DNA of 16,938 bases from Candidatus Omnitrophota bacterium (GTDB lineage: Bacteria > Ratteibacteria > UBA8468 > B48-G9 > JAFGKM01): positions 1-16,938 of the forward strand of contig JAMWBY010000021.1 in assembly GCA_023818745.1 (NCBI GenBank), written 5' to 3'. The notes below the pieces were generated by a model. It was not told the origin of the DNA and ran no database searches. It saw nothing but the letters and a program-made list of their open reading frames with translations. Positions 6,189 through 12,631 of the stretch are shown here, one piece after another. Made by a program: the position numbers and the translations under genes. Position 1 is the stretch's first letter. Each line of letters starts with the position of its first letter.

Positions 6189-6263
6189 GCCCCTGTAGCT
6201 CAGTAAGGATAGAGCAGCGGTTTCCTAAACCGCGTGTCGCCCGTTCAAGTCGGGCCAGGGGCA
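6189..6263 (+). tRNA. tRNA-Arg (anticodon CCU)
   Basis: A full cloverleaf can be drawn. Acceptor GCCCCTG pairs with CAGGGGC, with discriminator A at 6263. D stem GCTC/GAGC closes a 10-base loop. Anticodon stem GCGGT/ACCGC closes loop TTCCTAA, giving anticodon CCT at 34-36. A 5-base variable region follows. T stem GCCCG/CGGGC closes TTCAAGT. The 3' CCA is not encoded and must be added. The tRNA reads the AGG Arg codon, which is used in this AT-rich genome (for example, the last codons of the regulator at 124-1200). The minus-strand frame across it yields the familiar spurious tRNA-antisense peptide, not a gene. Confidence 0.97.
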
Positions 6264-6314
6264 ATAGGAAGGACTTAGGAATAAAGATAATTGAAAAAAG
6301 GAGAAAAACTAAAT

Positions 6315-6324
6315 CGGGCGACAC
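6315..6324. repeat. Trailer segment perfectly complementary to the tRNA variable loop and T stem
   Basis: CGGGCGACAC at 6315-6324 is the exact reverse complement of GTGTCGCCCG at 6234-6243 in tRNA-Arg (variable loop plus the 5' strand of the T stem). In a longer transcript it could pair over 10 bp and compete with the 5-bp native T stem. The rest of 6264-6390 holds no clear promoter or terminator. Confidence 0.6.
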
Positions 6325-6390
6325 AAAGATATTATACATATGGAAGAAATTTAGCAATAAAAAATAAAATCAGAAAGGAGGTGATAAAAG

Positions 6391-6681
6391 ATGAAGAAAT
6401 TTGTAATGTTAAGTTCTCTTACTGATAGAGGAGCAAAAACAATAAAAGTAAAGCCAGAAAGGATAAAAGAAGTAAATAAAGAAGTTGAAAAAATGGGTGG
6501 AAAAATTATTAGTCAGTATGCTATACTTGGACCATTTGATTTTTTAACAATTATTTCAGCACCTGATGAAAACACAGTTGCAAAAATTTCACTTGAAATT
6601 TCTCAAAGAGGTAGTGTCAAAATAACAACTTATCCAGCAATAGATGTAGATGATTTTATAAAAAGTATAAAAGAGAATTGA
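6391..6681 (+). CDS. GYD-domain protein
   Basis: The 96-residue protein fits the GYD family along its whole length. It has an opening KFVMLSSLTDRGAKTIK, then GGKIISQYAILGPFDFLTII (the position of the family's name motif is GPFDF here), and a closing VKITTYPAIDVDDF. Members are small cytosolic proteins with a ferredoxin-like, dimeric alpha-beta-barrel-type fold and no established function. It has the full-length ribosome binding site AAAGGAGGTGAT, which suggests high expression. It is the first protein gene after tRNA-Arg and precedes the lipoate gene by 13 bases, so it probably heads the operon that runs to about 9846. No separate promoter was found in 6264-6390. Confidence 0.85.
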   Translation: MKKFVMLSSLTDRGAKTIKVKPERIKEVNKEVEKMGGKIISQYAILGPFDFLTIISAPDENTVAKISLEISQRGSVKITTYPAIDVDDFIKSIKEN

Positions 6682-6694
6682 AATTAAAATAGAA

Positions 6695-7468
6695 ATGAAA
6701 TGTAGATTGATAAAATCTGATAATTACAATCCTTTCTGGAATATGGCTTTTGATTATTATTTCTGGAAAAAGTGTCAAGATAAAAAAAAACCACCTGTTT
6801 TAAGATTCTATAAATGGAATCCGTGCAGTGTATCAATTGGATATAATCAAAATCCTGATAAAATTGTAAATATTGAGTTTTGTAAAAAAGAATCTATCCC
6901 TATTGTTAAAAGGCCAACAGGTGGAAGTGCAATTTTTCATGATATTGAAATTACTTATTCTTTTTGTAGCAATATAAATCATCATCCTTCCTTTTTTTCT
7001 CCATTTTTTTCATACATTAAAATATGTAAAAGTATAATAAAAGGCATTGAAAATTTAGGGATTAAAATGGAAATAAGAGGATTTTCAGAAAACAAAGAGC
7101 CATCATTTACAAATATTCCTTGTTTTTCTTTATCTTCAAGACATGATATTGTTTATAATGGCAAAAAAATTGTAGGTTCTGCACAGAGAAGAAATAATCT
7201 TTCTTTTTTACAGCACGGCTCTATTTTAATTGATATAAGGAAAGATTTGTGGATAAATATTTTTTACGAAAAAGTAAATTTTGATAAGATAGGTTATTTA
7301 AAAGAATTGATTGGAAATATTAGCGAAGAGAAAGTTATAAATTTAATAAAAGGGGCTTTTGAGGAAACCCTTGAAATAAATATAATTGAAGACATTATTG
7401 AAAAAAAAGAAGAAAACGAAATAATTAAAATAGAAAATAAACTTAAAAGGGAGGGCATATATGAATAG
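6695..7468 (+). CDS. lipM: Octanoyltransferase (LipM-like) or lipoate-protein ligase
   Basis: This 257-residue protein belongs to the biotin/lipoate A/B ligase fold. It shows SIGYNQNP at 47-54, RPTGGSAIFHD at 73-83 (lipoyl/octanoyl-binding loop), GKKIVGSAQRR at 156-166 with the invariant Lys158, and LQHGSILID at 172-180. A Cys at 143 in IPCFSLSSRHDIV aligns with my memory of the catalytic Cys of Bacillus LipM, which transfers octanoate from acyl carrier protein to lipoyl domains such as GcvH. A free-lipoate ligase (LplA) would not need that Cys, so LipM is preferred. No Shine-Dalgarno precedes the ATG at 6695, and it follows the GYD stop by 13 bases. Its last codons overlap the next start by 8 bases. 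The C-terminal 30 residues are unusually Glu- and Lys-rich. Confidence 0.82.
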   Translation: MKCRLIKSDNYNPFWNMAFDYYFWKKCQDKKKPPVLRFYKWNPCSVSIGYNQNPDKIVNIEFCKKESIPIVKRPTGGSAIFHDIEITYSFCSNINHHPSFFSPFFSYIKICKSIIKGIENLGIKMEIRGFSENKEPSFTNIPCFSLSSRHDIVYNGKKIVGSAQRRNNLSFLQHGSILIDIRKDLWINIFYEKVNFDKIGYLKELIGNISEEKVINLIKGAFEETLEINIIEDIIEKKEENEIIKIENKLKREGIYE

Positions 7469-8204
7469 TTTTTTAGATAATCTGGCTGTTCAGAGTTATT
7501 GTTTTAGGAATTTTAAGGATAACAAAATTGTTGCAAAAATGGTAAAAGAATTAGGGTTAAATAAAATTGAATTATGCGGTGTTCATATTGATTTTCTTGA
7601 TGTAAGTAAGTTTAAAGATGTAATTTCTATTTATAAAGATGAAGGAATTGATATTGTTTCAATCGGAGTTCAATATTTTTCAGGCAATGAAGAAAATGAA
7701 AGAAAATATTTTGAATTTGTTAAAATGTGCGGGGCAAAGTATATAGGTGCAGATTTTGATATAAATAAAATTTTTGATTGTTTTAAAATTGGAGAAAAAT
7801 TTGCTGATGAATATGATGTTAAAATTGCAATACATAATCATGGAGGATATCACTGGCTTGGAAATATTCAAACACTTGATTATATTTTTAAAAATACTTC
7901 TGATAGGATAGGTCTTTGTCTTGATACTGCATGGGCTCTTGATGCTGGTATTGACCCTGTAAGAATGATTGATTTATTTAAAGATAGATTATATTCCCTT
8001 CATTTAAAAGATTTTATATTTGAAAGGAATGGAAAACCGATTGATGTTGTTCTTGGACAAGGTAATATAAGTTTAGAACAACTTACTGGAAAACTAAAAG
8101 AGATAAATTTTCATGGACCTCTTATAATTGAGTATGAAGGAGAGCCAGAAAATCCCATTGTTTCAATAAAAAAGGGGATTGAAAATTTTAAAAAATGTAT
8201 ATAA
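7461..8204 (+). CDS. Sugar phosphate isomerase/epimerase (TIM barrel)
   Basis: The 247-residue protein is a xylose-isomerase-like TIM barrel (AP endonuclease 2 superfamily, as IolE/IolI and hydroxypyruvate isomerase). Candidate metal and substrate ligands are Glu37 in KIELCGV, His125/His127 in IAIHNHGG, Asp155 in GLCLDTAWAL, His181 in LYSLHLKDF and Glu224 in LIIEYEGEPE. The arrangement of the last four is the divalent-metal site of the family. Two-residue D/L spacing (LDTAWAL then RLYSLHLKD) is the strongest signature. The substrate is unknown; these enzymes isomerise or epimerise keto-sugars and inositol derivatives. The start ATG overlaps the preceding stop region (8 bases shared) with GGGAGG 6 bases upstream, indicating translational coupling to the lipoyl gene. 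Confidence 0.86.
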   Translation: MNSFLDNLAVQSYCFRNFKDNKIVAKMVKELGLNKIELCGVHIDFLDVSKFKDVISIYKDEGIDIVSIGVQYFSGNEENERKYFEFVKMCGAKYIGADFDINKIFDCFKIGEKFADEYDVKIAIHNHGGYHWLGNIQTLDYIFKNTSDRIGLCLDTAWALDAGIDPVRMIDLFKDRLYSLHLKDFIFERNGKPIDVVLGQGNISLEQLTGKLKEINFHGPLIIEYEGEPENPIVSIKKGIENFKKCI

Positions 8205-8208
8205 AAAA

Positions 8209-9846
8209 ATGGAAAAAGCAGGAATAAAGGGAGTAATATTTGATTTTGATGGAACGCTTGTAAATTCTGAAATAGACTTTAAAAAAATAAAAGAAAAAAT
8301 TTTAAATGAAGCGGTAAAAGAAAATTTAAAAATCCCTTCGGAACAATTACCTATACTTGAATTAATTGAAAAAATTAAAAATTTTAATAAGAAAAAAGGC
8401 AGAGATTTTTATATTAAAGCCCATAAGATTTTAAAAGAAGAGGAGATTAAATCAGCAGTAAAAACAAAGCCCAAAAAAGATGTTTTAAAGGTATTGAATA
8501 ATCTGAGAGAAAACAAAATAAAAATTGGGATAATCACAAGGAATTGTAAAGAAGTAGTTATAAATGTTATAAAAAAGTTTTCTATTCCATTTGATGTAGT
8601 TCTTACGAGAGACGATGTTTATAAAGTAAAACCAGAACCTTATCACATTAAAAAGTGTCTTGTAAAATTAGGGTTGAAAAAGAATGAAGTTATACTTGTT
8701 GGAGACCATTTTTTTGATATTAAAGCAGCAAAAAGATTGAACATAAAAAGTATAGGAGTTTTGAGTGAATATATTAAAGAAGAAGATTTTTTAAAAGAAG
8801 GGGCTGATTTTGTTCTGGAGGAATTTGAAGATTTAGAATACATTATAGGGATAAAAGGTTTTTCTTCTGGGAAATTACCCAACAGGTTTTTAAAATATTT
8901 ACTTTCAAAATATACAATAAAGGATGAAACAGTTTTAATTGGTCCAGGAGTTGGGATTGATTGTGCAATTTTAAAAATAAAAGATGATACTATCTTTGCA
9001 AAAACAGACCCTATAACATTAACATGGCAAGATATTGGTTTTTACCTTGTTAATATAAATCTAAATGATATTTCTGTAATGGGAGGAATACCTGAGTATT
9101 TTTCTACAATACTTTTGTTTCCAGAAAATATAACTTTCCCTGAGATTGAGCATATTTTTTCACAGATAAATGAAGAATGTAGAAAATATAATATAAAATG
9201 GATAGGAGGGCATACTGAAATTTTAAGTAATATAAAAGCACATATTGCTTCTGGTTTTTTAATGGGTAGCAAAATTAGACATTTTAAAAGGAAAGAAATA
9301 AAAATTGGAGATATAATTTTCCTTGTAAAAGAGATTGGTATAGAAGCATCCTCAATTATTGTAAGAGAAAAATATGAGTTTTTGAAAAATTATTTTTCTG
9401 AAAAATATCTAAAAAAGATTAAAAATTCAATTAAAAATCCTGGAATAAGTATTTATAGAGAAGCAAAAATCCTATGGGAAAATTTTGATATTAAGTATAT
9501 GCATGACCCAACAGAAGGAGGAATATCAACTGCATTATATGAAATTTCAGAAGCAAAAAATATAGGAATTCTGATTGAAATTAAAAAATTGAAATTTTAT
9601 CCTCCAACAATTAAACTATGTAAAATTTTTAATTTAGACCCATATGGAATTATTTCTTCTGGCTGTATCGTGGGAATTTTAGATAAAAAAGATATTAATG
9701 ATTTTGTAAATTTCTGCCAAAACAGAAAAATAAAGTTTGAAATAATTGGAAAAGTAATAGAAGAAAAGGGGGTTTATTATTTTAAAAATCATAAAAAGGT
9801 TGAATTCCCAAAATTTGAAAAAGATGAAATAAATAAGTTATTTTAA
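8209..9846 (+). CDS. HAD-family phosphatase fused to an AIR-synthase-like (HypE/ThiL/SelD-type) domain
   Basis: The 545-residue protein has two parts. Residues 1 to about 212 are a phosphoglycolate-phosphatase-like HAD hydrolase: FDFDGTL with nucleophile Asp12 and Asp14, IGIITRN (motif II, Thr110), KVKPEPYH (motif III, Lys141) and GDHFFD (motif IV, Asp166/Asp170). Residues about 217-545 resemble the PurM/AIR-synthase ATP-binding superfamily: GKLPNRFL, GPGVGIDCA (Asp251), KTDPITL (Asp267), NLNDISVMGG and MHDPTEGG at 432-438. HypE ends in a Cys that carries the cyanide-forming group; this protein ends KLF and has no such Cys, so it is not a standard HypE. No hydrogenase genes are in view. I use the ATG at 8209, 4 bases after the previous stop, because it begins just before the HAD motif; a TTG at 8179 inside the upstream gene is less likely. 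Confidence 0.85.
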   Translation: MEKAGIKGVIFDFDGTLVNSEIDFKKIKEKILNEAVKENLKIPSEQLPILELIEKIKNFNKKKGRDFYIKAHKILKEEEIKSAVKTKPKKDVLKVLNNLRENKIKIGIITRNCKEVVINVIKKFSIPFDVVLTRDDVYKVKPEPYHIKKCLVKLGLKKNEVILVGDHFFDIKAAKRLNIKSIGVLSEYIKEEDFLKEGADFVLEEFEDLEYIIGIKGFSSGKLPNRFLKYLLSKYTIKDETVLIGPGVGIDCAILKIKDDTIFAKTDPITLTWQDIGFYLVNINLNDISVMGGIPEYFSTILLFPENITFPEIEHIFSQINEECRKYNIKWIGGHTEILSNIKAHIASGFLMGSKIRHFKRKEIKIGDIIFLVKEIGIEASSIIVREKYEFLKNYFSEKYLKKIKNSIKNPGISIYREAKILWENFDIKYMHDPTEGGISTALYEISEAKNIGILIEIKKLKFYPPTIKLCKIFNLDPYGIISSGCIVGILDKKDINDFVNFCQNRKIKFEIIGKVIEEKGVYYFKNHKKVEFPKFEKDEINKLF

Positions 9847-9860
9847 GATGCGCAAAAAAA

Positions 9861-9869
9861 TGGTAAAAT
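9861..9869 (+). promoter_or_regulatory. Extended -10 promoter for a leaderless response-regulator mRNA
   Basis: TGGTAAAAT is an extended -10 element (TGn then TAAAAT at 9864-9869). Seven bases downstream is 9876, the A of the response regulator's ATG. No -35 box of quality and no Shine-Dalgarno are present. Confidence 0.55.
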
Positions 9870-9875
9870 ATAAAT

Positions 9876-10247
9876 ATGGAATTTAAAAAAATACTTATAA
9901 TTGAAGATGACGCAGAAGAAAGGCTTATTTTAAGCAGAGAATTGAAAAAGTTAGGTTATTTTGTTTATGAAGCACCAACCGGAGAGGAAGGATTAAAGAT
10001 TTTTAAAGAGGATAGACCTGATTTAGTTATACTTGATGTAATGCTTCCTGGAATTGATGGCTGGGAGGTTTTAAGAAGGATAAAAAAAGGACCTTTAAGT
10101 AAAAAAGTTCCAGTTATGATGCTTACTGGTAAAAGTGAGGATAAAGATAAAATTAAGGGATATGATTTTGGTGCTGACTATTATGTAACCAAACCATATA
10201 ATATTTCAAAATTATTACCTGTTATAAGTAGTTTAATTGAGAAGTAA
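9876..10247 (+). CDS. Single-domain response regulator receiver protein
   Basis: The 123-residue protein is one CheY-like receiver domain: acidic pocket Glu10-Asp11-Asp12, phosphoacceptor Asp54 in VILDVMLPGIDGW, Thr84 in MMLTGKSED, and Lys106 in YVTKPYN. There is no output domain, so it must act through protein contact or phosphotransfer, as CheY or Spo0F do. No histidine kinase lies in the window. The start has no Shine-Dalgarno and sits at the predicted transcription start (leaderless). The GTPase gene begins 2 bases after its stop, so the two are probably co-transcribed and may share a pathway; that link is inference. Confidence 0.93.
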   Translation: MEFKKILIIEDDAEERLILSRELKKLGYFVYEAPTGEEGLKIFKEDRPDLVILDVMLPGIDGWEVLRRIKKGPLSKKVPVMMLTGKSEDKDKIKGYDFGADYYVTKPYNISKLLPVISSLIEK

Positions 10248-10249
10248 AA

Positions 10250-11218
10250 ATGGTTGTAAATTTACCTCCACAATTTCACGAAAAAGAAGCAGAATTAAAA
10301 AAGGCAAAAACAATAGAAGAAAAAATTTCTATACTTGAAGAAATGCTTTCTATAATGCCAAAGCATAAATCAAGCGAGAAACTCCAGGCACTTTTAAAAA
10401 GTAAAATTTCTAAATATAAAAAGATGCTTGAAGAACAACCAAAAACAAAGAAAAAATCACCTGTTCCAATTATACAGAGGGAAGGTTCTGGGCAAATAGG
10501 GATATGTGGTCCCCCAAATTCTGGTAAATCAACACTTCTATCAAAACTTACAAAAGCAACACCGGAAATAGGTGATTACCCGTTTACAACAAAAATACCA
10601 ATCCCTGGAATGATGGATTACCAGGATATAAAAATACAACTTATTGATACACCATCTTTATCTCTTGAATTCACTGAAAACTGGGTTGGAGATATTTTAA
10701 GGAAAACAGATGCGCTTTTATTTTTATTTGATATTTCAACTGATTCTATTCTTGAAGAAATAGAAGAATCACTAAAAGTCCTTGAAAAATTTAAAATAAA
10801 ACTGGAAAACAGTTTTGAGTTTAACAAAAAAATAATATGGGTGGGAAATAAAATAGATTTACCACGGTCAAATGAAATAAAAGAAATTTTTTATGAGTTT
10901 TATTCTGACAAAATTCCTGAAATAATTATAATATCTGCTTTGAAATCCGAAAATCTTGATATTTTGAAAGAAAAAATCTTTAATTCTCTTGAGATAATAA
11001 GAGTTTATACAAAGACACAGGGCAAACCACCTGACCTTGAAAATCCATATACTTTAAAAAAGGGCACAAAAGTTATTGAACTTGCGGAAATTATACATAA
11101 AGAATTTGTTAAAAATTTTAAATATGCAAGATTATGGAGAGATGAAACTGATAAAGTAATAATTGCAGGAAGGGATTATGTTCTTCAGGATAAAGATATA
11201 ATTGAAATCCATGTCTAA
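10250..11218 (+). CDS. DRG/Obg-like GTPase with C-terminal TGS domain
   Basis: The 322-residue protein has a helical, charged N-terminus (about 1-75, resembling the DRG helical region), a GTPase core and a TGS domain (about 255-322). Motifs: P-loop GICGPPNSGKST with Lys93, DYPFTT at 109-114 (as the GYPFTT of Obg/DRG), LIDTPS at 131-136 where the usual DxxG Gly is Ser136, WVGNKID at 197-203, and IISALKSENLD near 228. The TGS part ends in IIAGRDYVLQDKDIIEIHV, close to DRG proteins. Obg-HflX-superfamily GTPases act on ribosomes or translation factors; TGS domains bind RNA or ppGpp-related partners. It follows the response regulator by 2 bases and has no clear Shine-Dalgarno. I recall other bacterial members with DTPx at the same place, so the Ser may be a subgroup trait. 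Confidence 0.88.
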   Translation: MVVNLPPQFHEKEAELKKAKTIEEKISILEEMLSIMPKHKSSEKLQALLKSKISKYKKMLEEQPKTKKKSPVPIIQREGSGQIGICGPPNSGKSTLLSKLTKATPEIGDYPFTTKIPIPGMMDYQDIKIQLIDTPSLSLEFTENWVGDILRKTDALLFLFDISTDSILEEIEESLKVLEKFKIKLENSFEFNKKIIWVGNKIDLPRSNEIKEIFYEFYSDKIPEIIIISALKSENLDILKEKIFNSLEIIRVYTKTQGKPPDLENPYTLKKGTKVIELAEIIHKEFVKNFKYARLWRDETDKVIIAGRDYVLQDKDIIEIHV

Positions 11219-11224
11219 AATTTA

Positions 11225-11252
11225 TTGACTTTTTGGATTTTCAATATATAAT
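11225..11252 (+). promoter_or_regulatory. Sigma-70 promoter of the rpsF operon
   Basis: TTGACT (11225-11230), a 16-base spacer and TATAAT (11247-11252) lie just after the GTPase stop. Start is near 11259, leaving about 16 bases with AAAGGAGG before the rpsF ATG. There is no room for an S6/S18-binding autoregulatory leader. Confidence 0.8.
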
Positions 11253-11274
11253 AAAATAAAAGGAGGAATAAAAT

Positions 11275-11610
11275 ATGATAAGAAACTATGAGTTTTGTGT
11301 TTTAATAAGAGCAGATTTACCAGAGGAAGAATTTAATAAAGAAGTTGAATTTATTGAAAAAAGCATCTTAAGAGAGGGAGGAGAAATTATAAAAAAGGAA
11401 AATTGGGGAAGAAAAACGCTTGCTTATCCAATAAAAAAGAAAGAAGAAGCAATTTATTATCTTTTTTATGTTAAAAGTAATCCAGAAAATATTTCAAAAA
11501 TAGAAGCAAACCTATATAGAAGAGAGAATATTTTAAGATACTTAATTTTACAGAGGAAAAAATTGAATTTTGATGAGGAAAAAGTAGATGCCAGGACCAT
11601 TTCTGAATAA
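11275..11610 (+). CDS. rpsF: Small ribosomal subunit protein bS6
   Basis: The 111-residue product matches bS6, which partners bS18 on the platform of the 30S subunit. It begins IRNYEFCVLIRADLPEEE, has the family core LREGGEIIKKENWGRKTLAYPIKKKEEAIYYLFYV (split here only for description), and RREN-ILRYLIL at about 82-92. Length is usual (95-135 in bacteria). AAAGGAGGA stands 7 bases before the ATG. It leads the classic rpsF-ssb-rpsR-rplI order and its last 23 bases overlap ssb. Confidence 0.96.
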   Translation: MIRNYEFCVLIRADLPEEEFNKEVEFIEKSILREGGEIIKKENWGRKTLAYPIKKKEEAIYYLFYVKSNPENISKIEANLYRRENILRYLILQRKKLNFDEEKVDARTISE

Positions 11611-11983
11611 AGTTTTTTTAATAGGAAGATTAACGAGAGACCCTGAATTAAGATATACAACAGCAGGAAAAGCAGTTGTGACATTTGGGCTTGCTGTGAA
11701 TAGAGAATATATATCAAAGGGTGAAAAAAAAGAAGATACATGTTATTTAAATCTTGTCGTATGGGGAAAACAGGCAGAAATATGTGCAGAATATCTAAAA
11801 AAAGGGAATTTAATATTTGTTGAAGGGTCTCTTCAATATAGAAGTTGGGAAACTGAAGATAGTGAAAAAAAATCAGTTATAGAAGTAAGAGTGGAAAGAT
11901 TCCAATTTCTTGAAAAACCACAGATTGAAATTATAGAAGAAAAGGAGGTTTTAGAAAATGGCGAAGAAAACCAAGATTTGTAA
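11588..11983 (+). CDS. ssb: Single-stranded DNA-binding protein
   Basis: The 131-residue protein has a complete OB-fold (about 4-112): LNKVFLIGRLTRDPELRYT, VVTFGLAVNRE, YLNLVVWGKQAEICAEYL and LIFVEGSLQYRSWE. SSB coats exposed single strands and recruits repair and replication proteins through an acidic C-terminal tip, normally ending DDDIPF. Here the linker is very short and the tail is acidic but ends EENQDL, without Pro-Phe. The gene overlaps rpsF by 23 bases at the start and rpsR by 26 bases at the end, so its tail shares DNA with the start of rpsR. GAGG sits 9 bases before the ATG within rpsF. A second ssb elsewhere is possible. Confidence 0.95.
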   Translation: MPGPFLNKVFLIGRLTRDPELRYTTAGKAVVTFGLAVNREYISKGEKKEDTCYLNLVVWGKQAEICAEYLKKGNLIFVEGSLQYRSWETEDSEKKSVIEVRVERFQFLEKPQIEIIEEKEVLENGEENQDL

Positions 11984-12170
11984 GTTCTGTCAAGAGAAAA
12001 TAGACGAAATTGATTACAAGGATATAGGAAGAATAAGAAGACACATTACGCCAAGAGGGAAAATAATTGCAGCAAAACAGACAGGAACTTGTGCTAAACA
12101 TCAAAGAGCACTTACAAAAGCAATCAAAAGGGCAAGATTTGTTGGATTATTACCATTTGTTAAAATATGA
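11958..12170 (+). CDS. rpsR: Small ribosomal subunit protein bS18, zinc-binding type
   Basis: The 70-residue protein matches bS18: DYKDIGRIRRHITPRGKI (20-36) and the C-terminal CAKHQRALTKAIKRARFVGL (45-64) that contacts 16S rRNA and bS6. It keeps the ancestral zinc set Cys8, Cys11, Cys45 and His48 (CKFC and CAKH), the C+ form of this protein. Zinc-free paralogues lack these Cys, so a zinc-replete version is expressed here. AAAGGAGG at 11941 serves the ATG, which lies inside ssb. Its TGA is contained in ATGAGGAG, the ribosome binding site of rplI. Confidence 0.97.
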   Translation: MAKKTKICKFCQEKIDEIDYKDIGRIRRHITPRGKIIAAKQTGTCAKHQRALTKAIKRARFVGLLPFVKI

Positions 12171-12179
12171 GGAGAAAGT

Positions 12180-12629
12180 ATGAAAATTATATTCGTAAAA
12201 GATTATCAAAATAAAGGCAAAAAGGGAGAAATTAAAGAAGTAAAAGATGGATTTGCAAGAAATTTTCTTATTCCATATGGATATGCAATTGAAGCGACGG
12301 AAGAAAACATAAAATTTTTAAAAGAGCAAGAAAAATATCAAGAGATGAAAAAGAAGAAAAAGATTGAATTGATGAAAGAAATAAAAGAAAAACTAAAAGA
12401 AAGTTCTATAACGATACAAACCAAAGCAGGTAGAGATGAAAAACTTTTCGGCGCGATAACAAATGAGATAATTGCGGATGAAATAAAAAAACAGATTGGT
12501 GTAGAAATAGAAAAACATCAGATAATACTTGAAGAACCTATAAAAAAACTTGGAATATATAAAATACCTGTTAAATTATCTGAAAGAATTGAAGGTGAAA
12601 TAAAGGTCTGGATAGTAAGAGAAAAGTAA
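12180..12629 (+). CDS. rplI: Large ribosomal subunit protein bL9
   Basis: The 149-residue protein has the standard bL9 length. It opens MKIIFVKDYQNKGKKGEI and VKDGFARNFLIPYGYAIEAT, the N-terminal 23S-binding domain. The Lys/Glu-rich connecting helix spans about 45-75, and the C-terminal domain includes GRDEKLFGAITNEIIADEI near 83-102. bL9 bridges adjacent ribosomes and helps keep the reading frame. GAGGAG, overlapping the rpsR stop, is its Shine-Dalgarno. dnaB begins only 2 bases after its stop. Confidence 0.97.
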   Translation: MKIIFVKDYQNKGKKGEIKEVKDGFARNFLIPYGYAIEATEENIKFLKEQEKYQEMKKKKKIELMKEIKEKLKESSITIQTKAGRDEKLFGAITNEIIADEIKKQIGVEIEKHQIILEEPIKKLGIYKIPVKLSERIEGEIKVWIVREK

Positions 12630-12631
12630 CA

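Noticed and set aside
6325..6340. TATTAT at 6330-6335 as a promoter for the GYD gene
   Set aside because: No -35-like sequence lies 16-18 bases upstream; read-through from the tRNA promoter is equally possible.
6160..6357. Minus-strand 65-residue frame across the tRNA
   Set aside because: It contains the familiar LARLERATRGLG-type peptide that arises antisense to a tRNA gene and is a known false annotation.
8179..8208. TTG start adding ten residues to the HAD fusion
   Set aside because: The ATG at 8209 lies just after the previous stop and right before the HAD motif; the longer start would lie inside the epimerase gene.
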